A stretch of 64,000 nt of DNA, from positions 1 through 64,000 of the forward strand of contig CAYUOU010000008.1 of NCBI GenBank assembly GCA_964446485.1, given 5' to 3'. Positions within the stretch are counted from its first letter, which is position 1, and each line of letters opens with the position of its first letter. This DNA comes from JBDRRP01 sp964446485. Lineage in GTDB: Bacteria; Desulfobacterota; Desulfobacteria; Desulfobacterales; JBDRRP01. The position numbers and the translations under genes are program-made. The notes under the pieces were generated by a model. It saw only the letters and a program-made list of their open reading frames with translations, searched no databases and was not told the origin of the DNA. This document shows positions 41,332 to 50,262 of this stretch, piece by piece.

Positions 41332-42144
41332 CTATTCCGGAACCGATAGCGGGCAGTTGACGCCGGCGCCAGTGGCGAGGGTGTTGTCTGTCGGCGCCGT
41401 CAAGCGTTCCTCGTGCCTGACATGCGCATCGACATGGGGGGCGATTCTACCCCGGACCATGTCGGCGGTGTCTTCCACCGAAAGATCCTTGAAGGCGTCG
41501 TAGGGGATTTCCTCCAAAACGGTGAGGCTGATCCGGTGCCGGCCGTGGAAGTTGAGGCTTTTTTTGGGCAGTGCCTTGTGCGTGCCGTTGATGGCCAGGG
41601 CAAGAATGGGGGTCTTCATTTTATGGGCGGTGGCGAAAGCGCCCGGCTTGAAACTTCTCAGCACGCCGGTCTTTGAACGCGTTCCCTCGGGAAAGAACCA
41701 GACGGAACATCCCTGACGAATGGCGTCTTCGCAGGCGGTGAGCATTTTCGATACGCTTTCTTTGTCGCCCCGTTTCAATGGAATGTATCGGTTCAGTCGC
41801 ATGTTCCAGCCGATCAGGGGTACTCTGAACATCTCGATTTTCGAGACCCATTTGAAAGGGTAGAATAGATGAAACGCCACCAGGATGTCTAGGCCTGACT
41901 GGTGGTTGGAGACGATGACATAGGGACCCCTGCCGAGCTTTTCCCGACCGAGGACCCGGACGGACCAGGCTGGCGTGGTCCACAGATAAAAGCACGCCCA
42001 AAAGGACGTGAACCGGTGTAAAATGGCCAGGCGCCGGTCAAAGGGTCCCGTGACGACGCGAATAACCACTGCCACCAGGAAAAAGACCACGCTGGTTACG
42101 GCAATATTGGTTAGGATGAGGGCCGCGACGAGTCGGTTTTGCAT
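41332..42144 (-). CDS. plsC: 1-acyl-sn-glycerol-3-phosphate acyltransferase
   Basis: 270 residues with one or two N-terminal membrane helices. The acyltransferase motifs are all present: N80-H81-Q-S-G-L-D86 (the H-x4-D catalytic pair), then GWNMRLNRYIPLKRGD, and F-P-E-G-T-R-S (151-157), which binds the phosphate. It makes phosphatidic acid from lysophosphatidic acid. Acyl chain preference is unknown. A GTCAAG palindrome lies upstream. Confidence 0.92.
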   Translation of the reverse strand: MQNRLVAALILTNIAVTSVVFFLVAVVIRVVTGPFDRRLAILHRFTSFWACFYLWTTPAWSVRVLGREKLGRGPYVIVSNHQSGLDILVAFHLFYPFKWVSKIEMFRVPLIGWNMRLNRYIPLKRGDKESVSKMLTACEDAIRQGCSVWFFPEGTRSKTGVLRSFKPGAFATAHKMKTPILALAINGTHKALPKKSLNFHGRHRISLTVLEEIPYDAFKDLSVEDTADMVRGRIAPHVDAHVRHEERLTAPTDNTLATGAGVNCPLSVPE

Positions 42145-42189
42145 GGAAGATTTTTAGGGCATCAACCGTTGCCTGTCAATTGGCAAAGG

Positions 42190-42208
42190 GGTCAAGTCTG
42201 CCCTTGAC
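42190..42208. repeat. GGTCAAG-type palindrome (imperfect)
   Basis: GTCAAG (42191-42196) and CTTGAC (42203-42208) flank TCTGCC, related to the copy at 33100-33121. It lies between plsC and the truncated oxidase. Confidence 0.45.
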
Positions 42209-42289
42209 GCCTTACTGTTGTCCCTCGGGGGATCCTCTTTGATTCTTGTCCGGCTGAGGTAACGCCTGCATGGGGCGTGTTTCATCGCA

Positions 42290-43204
42290 TCATGGCAGAT
42301 GTTTTTGAAGGAATGATTCCATGGCGCGGATCAGAGATTCCGGGGGCGGTCCGGCGTCGGCGTTTGGATCGGTTCTTTGATGCCGATTGTGGAAGGCGAT
42401 TTTGACCCCGGGCGCGCCGTGGACTTCAGGGTGCCCATAGATTTCGCTGCCGTCGCCCATCTCCCAAAAATGGGCCGGAAGCAGCGGCGGGGTAAAAGAC
42501 CTTCGAGACCCGTCGATCTGAATCCAGAACTGGTAGACGCGTCGGGGCGAGAGGGGAACGCCCGCGCCGTCAAGGAGCTTGGCCGCCCAGGCGCCGGGGG
42601 TGACCACCAGGCGGTCTGCGGTGAAATCCCCGGCGGCGGTGTGGACCCGCACCCTTCGCGAGGGGTTCTCCACGGACCACGACTGCACCGGCGTCCCGGT
42701 GATGAGTGTGGCGCCGCGTGCCCGGGCTGCTTCGAGATGTTCACGAATGCAAATCTCCGGGTACAGCACCCCCGCCGTTGGTTCGAAGAGCGCGGCCTGG
42801 CCGGCGTGCATTGCCAACGCCGGGAACCGGCCCTTTATCTCATCGATATCCAACATCTCATGGGCGAGGTGGTGCTTTTCGGCGCTCCGCCTGGCGCCGG
42901 ACACGGCGGGACCGTCCGGGCGGCCGATGGTCAGCCCACCGGTGGTGGTGAGGAGCCGTTTTCCGCTGATTGTCTCCAATTCACGCCAGAGGTGGTGGGC
43001 GCGCTTCACCAGGGGGACGTAGCCGCTGCCTTCCGCATAGGCAAAGCGAATGGTCCGGGTATGGCCGTGGCTTGAGCCGAGTGCATGGGGCGGGGCGAGG
43101 CGGTCCAGCCCAAGTACCGCCACCCGCTGCCTGGCCAGGTGAAAAACCGTGGCGCTGCCCATGGCCCCGAGGCCGGCAACGATGACATCCCAATGCCGTT
43201 TCAT
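42290..43204 (-). pseudogene. FAD-dependent amine oxidase (SolA-like), 3' truncated
   Basis: 304 residues. The N-terminus is a complete FAD-binding Rossmann motif (VIVAGLGAMGSATVFHLARQ) and the central part (GLTIGRPDGP, LYPEICI, LVVTPGAWA) follows sarcosine/N-methyltryptophan oxidase and related flavin amine oxidases. Those are 370-390 residues and end with a segment containing the Cys that covalently holds FAD and the C-x-Y-x-x-T-P-D motif. Here the frame stops after QKHLP, before that segment, so it is most likely a non-functional fragment. I see no homologous sequence after the stop on the same strand. Confidence 0.7.
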
Positions 43205-43334
43205 GGATAAGAAATTACCTTTTCAAACACTGTCGATCACATCGTGCATCACCGAAAGGTACGGGTGCCTGCAGTATGCACGGCGCGGCCAGCGGGTGCA
43301 ACCATCATCGATCGCCATGATGCAACAGACGGCA

Positions 43335-43360
43335 AGCTCCGATCCGGGCGGATCGGAGCT
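43335..43360. terminator. Perfect 11-bp hairpin
   Basis: AGCTCCGATCC (43335-43345) and GGATCGGAGCT (43350-43360), loop GGGC. No T-run on either strand, so termination is uncertain; it lies between the truncated oxidase and the monooxygenase-like gene. Confidence 0.4.
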
Positions 43361-43408
43361 GTGGCTGCCCGGTTCTCCCGAGCAGCTTCATCCAGGGGTG
43401 TTTCCCGA

Positions 43409-43708
43409 TCAATGCGGGTAAAGGCCCAGCTCGTAAATTTCGTAAGTGGTTTCACCATCCAGGTATACACTGATCTTCTCGTCGATGTCCCTCCGCGCTT
43501 CGCTGTTCTTCCAGACGTTCCACTCCTTCATGGTTCGCCAGTTGGATGCCACCACCACGAGGTAGGGGTCTTTGGCATCCCACAGCGTCTCTGAAGAAAT
43601 GTAGCCGTCCTGATTCATGGCGCCGTAACGGTGTTTCTTGATCATTTCGCTGATTTCGGTGAAGAATTTTTCCTTGAACCGCCTTTTGATAAGAACCTTG
43701 ACTGCCAT
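43409..43708 (-). CDS. Antibiotic-biosynthesis-monooxygenase-like domain protein
   Basis: 99 residues. A ferredoxin-like ABM fold is suggested by VKVLIKRRFKEKFFTEISEM and the following strands (PYLVVVASNWRTMKEWNVW), as in small haem-degrading or quinol-type monooxygenases and unnamed ABM proteins. The usual catalytic residues cannot be assigned. AGGAGG lies upstream of the ATG at 43708. Function unknown. Confidence 0.65.
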   Translation of the reverse strand: MAVKVLIKRRFKEKFFTEISEMIKKHRYGAMNQDGYISSETLWDAKDPYLVVVASNWRTMKEWNVWKNSEARRDIDEKISVYLDGETTYEIYELGLYPH

Positions 43709-44138
43709 GATGCCCTCCTTTCGTGCCATGTTGGCCCAAACCCTCGGGCTAAAGCCGAACAGAGCAAGCTGTCGGCGACCAATGGTCAAAGATTATGGGG
43801 CGACGTGAACGCCGTTTTTAGCATACCGGGTGGCGATGGTGTCTCGGCGGGGCGCGAGGAGGGTTGGGCTCAAATCGATGAGGAGGTCAGATGGCGGTGG
43901 TTTAGGCGGTGTTGAATCGATCCATTGCGTCATAGCGCGGTCATGGTATCGCGTCCCACTGAACAAATTGTATCGTCGTTACGCGCGCTTGTCAATTTGG
44001 CATCGACGCCTGAAATATAACCTTGACATCCGGGTACGCGCCTCGGATGATGCTTTTTCGATGCCGAAAGGCATCAGCATCCTACGATGCGTTGTCTTTT
44101 GCCCGAACGCTTCGCTCACCTTACCAGGACGCCTCGCC
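43709..44138. other. Intergenic stretch upstream of metF
   Basis: 430 bases between divergent genes. AT-rich TTGACA-like hexamers (about 44023) occur but lack a paired -10. An in-frame extension of metF to 43830 exists but is Arg-rich. No gene or repeat recognised. Confidence 0.4.
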
Positions 44139-45689
44139 ATGCTGCGCGTATTTCAAAACGACATCCTGGACCCGGAGCAATTCGTCGTGACGCTGGAGCT
44201 GGTGCCGGGACGGGAGTCCACCGGCCGTGTTGTGGACACCGTGATGGGTGTTGCCACTGACGCCTTTTCCGACGGTCGGGTGTCCGCGGTGTCCATGACG
44301 GACAATCCCGGCGGCAATCCGTCTCTAAGCCCGGATGCCATCGGCCATCGAATATTTTCCATCGGCATGGACGTCATCGTGCATTTCACCTGCCGCGACA
44401 TGAACCGGGCGGGGATGGAAAGCCGGGCCCTTCAGCTGGCCATGATGGGGATGAAGAATATTCTGGCGCTGACCGGAGACTACGCGGGGCAGGGTTTCGG
44501 CGGGCAGGGTGCCCCGGTGTTTGACCTTGATTCCGTGACGGTTCAGATTATGCTGGAACTCATCAGCGGGCGGATCAAGGCCGCCGGTGACCCCGACGGC
44601 TTTTTCACCGGTTGCGCCGTTTCCCCCTTCAAGCGCACCGAGGGGGAAACCTTTGCCCAGTACGCCAAGCTGAGCCGCAAGGTGGCGGCGGGCGCCAAGT
44701 TTGTCATCACGCAGCTTGGCTATGACGCCGGCAAATTCCATGAACTCATGGGCATTCAGGCCCGGATGGGCATCGACGTGCCGACCCTGGGGTCCGTTTA
44801 CCTGCTCACCCCCGGTGCGGCGCGCATGATGAATCTGGGGCGCGTGCCGGGCGCGGTGGTTTCCGACAAACTCCTTCACACCGTTGAAAAGGAGTGGGCG
44901 GATAAAAAGGCGGGAAGGGACGCGGCCGTAGAACGAGCGGCACGGCTGGGCGCCGTTCTCCGGGGGCTGGGATATCGGGGGATCCACATCGGGGGCGTTC
45001 ATAAACAGTTTGATACGGTTGGACGCATCCTGGATCGCATGGAAGTGATCAAGAACGACTGGCGGCACTTCATTCCCTTTTTCAACAACCCGCAGCCCGG
45101 TGGGTTTTACGCTTTTCGTGAACCGCCCCCGGCAGCGGTGACCACGACCCGGTTCGGAGAGTGTCGGCCAACACTTTCAGGGGCAGATCGTGCACTGTAT
45201 GCCTTTCTGGCCGGATCGCACCGGATCTTCTTCAATTTTGATGCGCCCTTTGCACCGGTGTTTCGCGCCTTGTGTGCCCGATTGACCAATGGATTCTGGG
45301 GGCGGTTGTTTTTTCACTTGGCCGAGCACCCCGTCAAGCGATTGTTGCTGGGCTGCCGACAGTGCGGCGACTGCGCCATCCAGCACGTGGGGTTTCTCTG
45401 CCCTGAGTCCGGGTGCCCCAAACACACACGAAACGGCGCCTGCGGCGGGAGCAGAGACAGCATGTGCGAAGTGAACCCGGATCGGCCCTGTGTGTGGTTT
45501 CGGGCCCACAACCGGTGGGCGGCGGAAGGAAAAGCGAAGGAGATGTGCAATGGGTGTGTGCCGCCGCGCATGTGGGAGCTCGACCGCACCAGTTCGTGGA
45601 TCAACTTTCATCTGCGCCGGGACCATCACAGCGCCGGCTCTGAAATTGCCCACTTCTGCCGGGAGACGACGTGCCGCCTCATCGCGTAA
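44139..45689 (+). CDS. metF: Methylenetetrahydrofolate reductase with fused MetV-type domain
   Basis: 516 residues. Residues 10-320 are the MetF TIM barrel (catalytic Glu20 in TLELVPGR, HFTCRDMNR 82-90, LTGD 111-114, TQLGYDA 191-197). Residues ~340-500 add the C-terminal methylene-THF reductase domain with eight Cys (406, 409, 412, 421, 426, 435, 443, 451) in C-x2-C-x2-C ... C-P-E-S-G-C-P spacing, expected to hold an Fe-S or zinc site. It reduces methylene-THF to methyl-THF; with this domain the enzyme is of the MetFV type of acetogens and sulfate reducers, where electrons come from ferredoxin or NADH via Fe-S. MetV is often separate; here it is fused after MetF. Confidence 0.9.
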   Translation: MLRVFQNDILDPEQFVVTLELVPGRESTGRVVDTVMGVATDAFSDGRVSAVSMTDNPGGNPSLSPDAIGHRIFSIGMDVIVHFTCRDMNRAGMESRALQLAMMGMKNILALTGDYAGQGFGGQGAPVFDLDSVTVQIMLELISGRIKAAGDPDGFFTGCAVSPFKRTEGETFAQYAKLSRKVAAGAKFVITQLGYDAGKFHELMGIQARMGIDVPTLGSVYLLTPGAARMMNLGRVPGAVVSDKLLHTVEKEWADKKAGRDAAVERAARLGAVLRGLGYRGIHIGGVHKQFDTVGRILDRMEVIKNDWRHFIPFFNNPQPGGFYAFREPPPAAVTTTRFGECRPTLSGADRALYAFLAGSHRIFFNFDAPFAPVFRALCARLTNGFWGRLFFHLAEHPVKRLLLGCRQCGDCAIQHVGFLCPESGCPKHTRNGACGGSRDSMCEVNPDRPCVWFRAHNRWAAEGKAKEMCNGCVPPRMWELDRTSSWINFHLRRDHHSAGSEIAHFCRETTCRLIA

Positions 45690-45740
45690 GAAAAGAAAAG
45701 GGCAGACGCACCCTTTCAGACCCCTTCAGGAGCAACGGCA

Positions 45741-46649
45741 ATGGGAAAAACGGTTACCGCGGGCTGGATCACGCAGGCCATTGAGGCATTTATCGCCACG
45801 GCGCCCGAGAACACCATGGACACCGGTGATGGTGAGCCGGCGTGGGACTCGGCCCTGGTGGGTTTTGCTTCCGGCGCCGATCAGATTTGGCAGCAGTACA
45901 AGGAATATGTCGGCGCCTTTCATTGGACGCCCTGGGAGGTTTTCAACCAGCACCGGCCGGAGAGCAATGCCAGTGCGGACCAATTGACCGTCATTTCCTG
46001 GGTCCTCCCCCAGCGAGAGGCCGTGCGACAGGCCAACCGCCGATCACGCAAGTACCCCGCCGAAGCGTGGGCGCGGATCAGGGTTTACGGTGAAGCATTC
46101 AACGCCGCACTGCGGCAGCACGTGGTGACATGTTTGTCGCAGACCGGACACGCCGCGGTCGCCCCGATGCTGACACCCAACTGGACCATCGTCCAATCGA
46201 GGCGATTCTCTTATGCGTCTTCCTGGTCGGAACGCCATGCCGCCTATGCCGCCGGCCTGGGGACCTTCGGCCTCTGTGATGGACTCATCACGGCCAGGGG
46301 CAAAGCCATGCGAACCGGATCGGTGGTCGCCAAATTGGCCATCGCCCCCACCCCGCGACCTTATACCGATCACCACGCCTACTGCCTATATTATACCAAC
46401 GGAAACTGCGGAAAATGCATTGACCGCTGTCCCGTTCGCGCCATCTCCGGCGCCGGGCACGACAAGGAGAAGTGCCGGCAGCATTTGGCCCGCTCAAGCG
46501 CATATGTGAAGCGAGCCTATCGGTTCGAGGGATACGGGTGCGGTCTATGCCAGGTGGGCGTTCCCTGCGAGGCGGGCATACCGGTCAAGGCCGCGAGGGA
46601 AGCGCTGGAACGCGGTGAATTGCCGCCACCCCCGCCGCCGCTGGCTTGA
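45741..46649 (+). CDS. QueG-like iron-sulfur protein
   Basis: 302 residues. Two cluster motifs near the C-terminus: C223-x2-C226-x3-C230-P and C267-x2-C270-x5-C276, as in epoxyqueuosine reductase (QueG) and related corrinoid-dependent or activating enzymes. Cobalamin-dependent QueG reduces epoxyqueuosine in tRNA. The N-terminus is not the usual QueG one, and the 52-base gap to metF suggests a link to methyl-transfer (for example reductive activation of a corrinoid protein) rather than queuosine synthesis. It is convergent with the sigma-54 regulator, leaving only 16 bases. Confidence 0.6.
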   Translation: MGKTVTAGWITQAIEAFIATAPENTMDTGDGEPAWDSALVGFASGADQIWQQYKEYVGAFHWTPWEVFNQHRPESNASADQLTVISWVLPQREAVRQANRRSRKYPAEAWARIRVYGEAFNAALRQHVVTCLSQTGHAAVAPMLTPNWTIVQSRRFSYASSWSERHAAYAAGLGTFGLCDGLITARGKAMRTGSVVAKLAIAPTPRPYTDHHAYCLYYTNGNCGKCIDRCPVRAISGAGHDKEKCRQHLARSSAYVKRAYRFEGYGCGLCQVGVPCEAGIPVKAAREALERGELPPPPPPLA

Positions 46650-46665
46650 CCCCGTTTTACCCCCC

Positions 46666-48369
46666 CTACAGGTGGTACATGGTCTTTTTCCGCCAGAGGG
46701 TCACGCGGGAAATGCCCAGGGCCTTGGCGGCCGCGGTCTGGTTGCCGTCGTGCTCGTCCAACGCGTCGGCAATGGCCCGACGTTCCTTGGCCAGCTTTCG
46801 TTCGCGACCGGATGGGAGCGGCCCTGCGGGGCCATGATCGACCGGCGATGATGCGGCTTCTGGAACGATGACGTTGAGCGGAAAGCAATCGGGGAAGATT
46901 TCGGACCCCGTACTCATGGCGAGGGCATGCTCGATGGCATTTTCCAGTTCACGGATGTTGCCGGGCCAGTGATAGCGGTGCAGCATTTGCTGACTGGCGA
47001 GATTGAGTTTCTTGGGATGTCTGGGGTCTTTTTTCTGGTGTTTGCGGATGAAATGATTGGCCAAGGTGAAGATATCTTGTGACCGATCCCTCAGGGGGGG
47101 GATCGTCAGGGGGATTACCGCCACCCGGTAGTAAAGGTCCAGGCGAAAGGCGCCTTGCCGCGCCACAGCCGGCAGGTCGTGGTTGGTGGCGCAGATGATG
47201 CGAACGTCTACCGGATAGGAGCGGTCCGATCCCACCGGCCGAACCTCCCGCTCCTGAAGTGCGCGCAACAGCTTGACTTGCATGGCCTTGTCCAGTTCAC
47301 CAATTTCATCCAGAAACAGCGTGCCCTCCTGGGCTTCCCGGAAAAGCCCGGCCCGATCGGAAATGGCCCCGGTAAACGCGCCTTTCACGTGCCCGAACAA
47401 TTCTGACTCTATGAGTGCCTCCGGCAGCGCGCCGCAATTGACGGAAACAAATGGGTTTTCCTTACGGTGGCTTTGGGCGTGAATCGCCCGGGCCGCCACC
47501 TCTTTGCCCACACCGGTCTCCCCCATGATCAAAACGCTCGAATCCACTTCCGCACACCGGAGAATCGTTTCGAAAACCAGTTGCATCCTTTTGCCGGAGC
47601 CGATCATCTCTGTCTGCAATGCGTTGCGCCGCAGTTGCCGCCGGAAGTGGAACAGCTCCCGCTCCCGTTCGGCCAAGCGGATGTTATCGGTGATGTCGGT
47701 GAGGGTTTCGGCGTGGGCAAACAAACGCCCCGTGTGGTCGTAGATCGGACGGATTTCTCCCACGAACTGGCGATTCTGGCCCGCCACCGTCAATTCCAGC
47801 TTGACCGGGCCTACGGTATCAAGGGGCAGCATGGGCGTTTCACGGCTTGTATGCAGGGCCGTGCTTTCGGCGTTGCCAAACATGAAGCACCCCCGATCAT
47901 CGAAGATGGATACGCCGTCCCGGATGCCGAAAAGAATGCTTTGAAGCATTTTCTTTTCCTTCTCCAGGTCATCGCGGATCCGTTTTTGTTCGCTCACATC
48001 CACGAGCAGTACGTTGGCCGAGGCCGGCCGCCCCTCGGTGGTGTGATTGATGGACAGGTGAAAGAGCACCGGAATTTTTTCCATGTGTTGGCGACCGTAC
48101 ACATAGAGCTCAAATTGAAGGGACTCCGCTTCGCCGTTGATGAGACGCATGACGATCTTTTCTACCTTGATGCGCTCTTCTCCACTGATCAGCGTGAGCA
48201 TGTTCTTGCCGATCATGTTGTCTCGCTTGGCACCGGTAAGTTTCAGAAAGGTCTCGTTGACATCCTGCAGGATGAAATCGAGATCTACCAGCCAGTAGCT
48301 GATTTTCAGGTAATCCAGGATGCGCTTCAGGTTGTCGTTTTCGGCCGGCGACAGAGGGTGTCGTTTCAT
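46666..48369 (-). CDS. PAS-containing sigma-54 activator
   Basis: 567 residues. Two PAS-like sensory domains (about 10-125 and 135-245) precede a sigma-54-interacting AAA+ ATPase: Walker A GETGVGKE (283-290), GAFTGA (330-335) and LFLDEIGE (351-358), with a Fis-type C-terminal helix-turn-helix (NQTAAAKALGISRVTLWRKK). There is no receiver domain, so it should respond directly to a ligand or redox signal. It is divergent from the carboxylase operon, whose upstream region carries a strong dyad near the expected enhancer position, so it very probably activates that operon. Confidence 0.92.
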   Translation of the reverse strand: MKRHPLSPAENDNLKRILDYLKISYWLVDLDFILQDVNETFLKLTGAKRDNMIGKNMLTLISGEERIKVEKIVMRLINGEAESLQFELYVYGRQHMEKIPVLFHLSINHTTEGRPASANVLLVDVSEQKRIRDDLEKEKKMLQSILFGIRDGVSIFDDRGCFMFGNAESTALHTSRETPMLPLDTVGPVKLELTVAGQNRQFVGEIRPIYDHTGRLFAHAETLTDITDNIRLAERERELFHFRRQLRRNALQTEMIGSGKRMQLVFETILRCAEVDSSVLIMGETGVGKEVAARAIHAQSHRKENPFVSVNCGALPEALIESELFGHVKGAFTGAISDRAGLFREAQEGTLFLDEIGELDKAMQVKLLRALQEREVRPVGSDRSYPVDVRIICATNHDLPAVARQGAFRLDLYYRVAVIPLTIPPLRDRSQDIFTLANHFIRKHQKKDPRHPKKLNLASQQMLHRYHWPGNIRELENAIEHALAMSTGSEIFPDCFPLNVIVPEAASSPVDHGPAGPLPSGRERKLAKERRAIADALDEHDGNQTAAAKALGISRVTLWRKKTMYHL

Positions 48370-48390
48370 GAAGACGCCTTGATGTTTTCC

Positions 48391-48441
48391 GAATTCGTTT
48401 CAACGATGTTGCAACATTGTTCACACTATTTGAAACAATTC
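48391..48441. promoter_or_regulatory. Candidate enhancer site of the sigma-54 activator
   Basis: AACGATGTTGCAACATTGTT (48402-48421) is a 20-bp dyad with one mismatch pair. Outside it GAATTCGTTTCAA (48391-48403) and TTGAAACAATTC (48430-48441) are inverted copies. The site lies 22-72 bases before the regulator gene and about 70-120 bases before a sigma-54-like promoter. Confidence 0.5.
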
Positions 48442-48511
48442 GAGTTGTCAATAAATCCAGACCATCAGAATAATAATGTAAAATCAATAAGGTGAGCGCC
48501 CGCAGAACAAC

Positions 48512-48526
48512 TGGCACCATTCTTGT
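48512..48526 (+). promoter_or_regulatory. Weak sigma-54-like promoter of the carboxylase operon
   Basis: TGGCAC at 48512-48517 is a perfect -24 box. At the proper distance the -12 element is TTGT instead of TTGC; a TTGC occurs but three bases too far. It lies 118 bases before the carboxyltransferase gene. Weak support. Confidence 0.3.
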
Positions 48527-48643
48527 TGCGTTTGCCCACTGCGCCGGCCTCTGTCGCCGACATCGCCTGTCAGATAGCCCTCCACCAACAGGAACCATGC
48601 ACATCCCCCTTGCCGGAGATGCAGCAGGAGAGGATTCACCGGA

Positions 48644-50260
48644 ATGACCGTGATCGAAACCCAGATCGATACCCGATCGGATGCTTATCGGGAAAACTAC
48701 GACACGATGGCGGAGCTCGTGGGGGACTTGAATGCGGAATTGAAAAAGTCATTGGAAGCGCGTTCGGAAAAATCCCTGAATCGGCTCAAGGAAACGGGCA
48801 AACTGTCCGTGCCGAAGAAACTGGCCCTGCTTCTCGACCCGAACACCCCCTTTCTCGAGATCGGTCCCCTTGCCGCCAAGGGGATGTACGATGGCAAGAT
48901 CCACAAGGCCGGCGTCATCATCGGCATCGGTGTCGTGGCCGGCAGAGAAGTACTGGTGTTTGCCAATGACCCCACCATCAAGGGCGGCGCCTCCTACCCC
49001 ATGACCGTAAAAAAATCGCTTCGCGGCCAGACCATCGCCATGGAGAACCGACTGCCCATGGTCAATCTGTTGGATTCCGCCGGTGCGTTTCTGCCGATGC
49101 AATCCGAAATTTTCCCAGACGCCGACGATGGCGGCCGCGTTTTTTACAACCAGGCCCGCATGAGCAAGATGGGCATCCCCCAGATCACCGCGGTCATGGG
49201 GCTTTGTACCGCTGGCGGTGCCTATATACCGGCCATGAGCGATGAGGTGGTCCACGTGCGGGGCCACGGTGCGATATTCCTTGGCGGGCCACCGCTGGTC
49301 AAAGCGGCCACGGGGGAAGAAGTCTCGGCGGACGAGCTGGGTGGCGCGGAGTTGCACTGTGCGGAATCGGGCGTTTCGGACTATTACGCCGATGACGACG
49401 CCCACGCCATAGAGATTATGCGGCAGATCGTTTCGCACTTGCCGGAAACACCAAAGACGCGGCTGACGAACCGGGTCCCGGCACCGCCAATCTATGACTC
49501 CAAAGAGATTTACGGCATTGTGCCCAGGGACATTGCCGCCCCTTACGATATCCGGGAGGTCATCGCCCGCATTGTGGACGGCAGTGAATTCATCGAGTTC
49601 AAGGAAATGTACGGCGCGACCTTGGTCTGCGGGGTTGCCCACATCCATGGCTACCCGGTGGGCATCCTTGGCAACAACGGGATACTCTTCTCCGAAAGTG
49701 CCTTGAAGGGGACCCAGTTCATCCAGTTGTGCGACCGCCGTCAAATCCCCCTGGTTTTTTTGCAGAACATCACCGGCTTCATCATCGGTCGCGACTACGA
49801 GCGCGGCGGCATAACCAAGAACGGCCACAAGATGGTCAATGCCGTCTCCACGGCCACGGTGCCCAAATTCACGATCATGGTGGGCGCCTCCTTTGGCGCC
49901 GGCAACTACGCCATGTGCGGCCGTGCCTACAGCCCGCGGTTTCTCTGGACATGGCCCAACCACCAGATCGGTGTGATGGGCGGGCAGCAGGCGGCCGACG
50001 TCCTGATCACCCTGCAAAACGACCAGCGGGCCAGGGCAGGTCAGCCGCCCCTCACCGATGAAGAAGTGGCCTTTATCCGGGAGCCGGTCACCGAAGCGGC
50101 CCTGAAAGAGGGCAATGCGTATCACAGCACGGCCAATCTTTGGGATGACGGCATTATCGATCCGGCAAAGACCCGTGATGTTCTCGGGTTGAGCATTTCC
50201 GCCGCCCTTAATGCGCCTATTCGGGACGACCTCCCGGGTTATGGCATTTTCAGGATGTAA
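48644..50260 (+). CDS. Acyl-CoA carboxylase, carboxyltransferase subunit
   Basis: 538 residues, the same length as AtuC/MccB-type beta subunits (geranyl- or methylcrotonyl-CoA carboxylase). It transfers CO2 from carboxybiotin to an enoyl-CoA. GGASYPMTVKKSLR, LVDSAGAFLPMQ-like (NLLDSAGAFLPMQSEIFP), CTAGGAYIPAMSDE, FGAGNYAMCGRAYSPRF and WPNHQIGVMGGQQAADVL are the carboxyltransferase oxyanion motifs. Start ATG 48644 has AGGAGAGG upstream. First gene of the operon, divergent from the sigma-54 activator. A palindromic repeat is inserted immediately after its stop codon. Acetyl-, propionyl- or 3-methylcrotonyl-CoA are other possible substrates. Confidence 0.88.
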   Translation: MTVIETQIDTRSDAYRENYDTMAELVGDLNAELKKSLEARSEKSLNRLKETGKLSVPKKLALLLDPNTPFLEIGPLAAKGMYDGKIHKAGVIIGIGVVAGREVLVFANDPTIKGGASYPMTVKKSLRGQTIAMENRLPMVNLLDSAGAFLPMQSEIFPDADDGGRVFYNQARMSKMGIPQITAVMGLCTAGGAYIPAMSDEVVHVRGHGAIFLGGPPLVKAATGEEVSADELGGAELHCAESGVSDYYADDDAHAIEIMRQIVSHLPETPKTRLTNRVPAPPIYDSKEIYGIVPRDIAAPYDIREVIARIVDGSEFIEFKEMYGATLVCGVAHIHGYPVGILGNNGILFSESALKGTQFIQLCDRRQIPLVFLQNITGFIIGRDYERGGITKNGHKMVNAVSTATVPKFTIMVGASFGAGNYAMCGRAYSPRFLWTWPNHQIGVMGGQQAADVLITLQNDQRARAGQPPLTDEEVAFIREPVTEAALKEGNAYHSTANLWDDGIIDPAKTRDVLGLSISAALNAPIRDDLPGYGIFRM

Positions 50261-50262
50261 CT

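Noticed and set aside
48512..48529. Full sigma-54 consensus TGGCAC...TTGC
   Set aside because: The TTGC is three bases too far from TGGCAC; only the weaker TTGT form has correct spacing, so it is kept as a low-confidence promoter.
48749..50125. 458-residue open frame on the minus strand
   Set aside because: Antisense to the carboxyltransferase, which has intact family motifs throughout.
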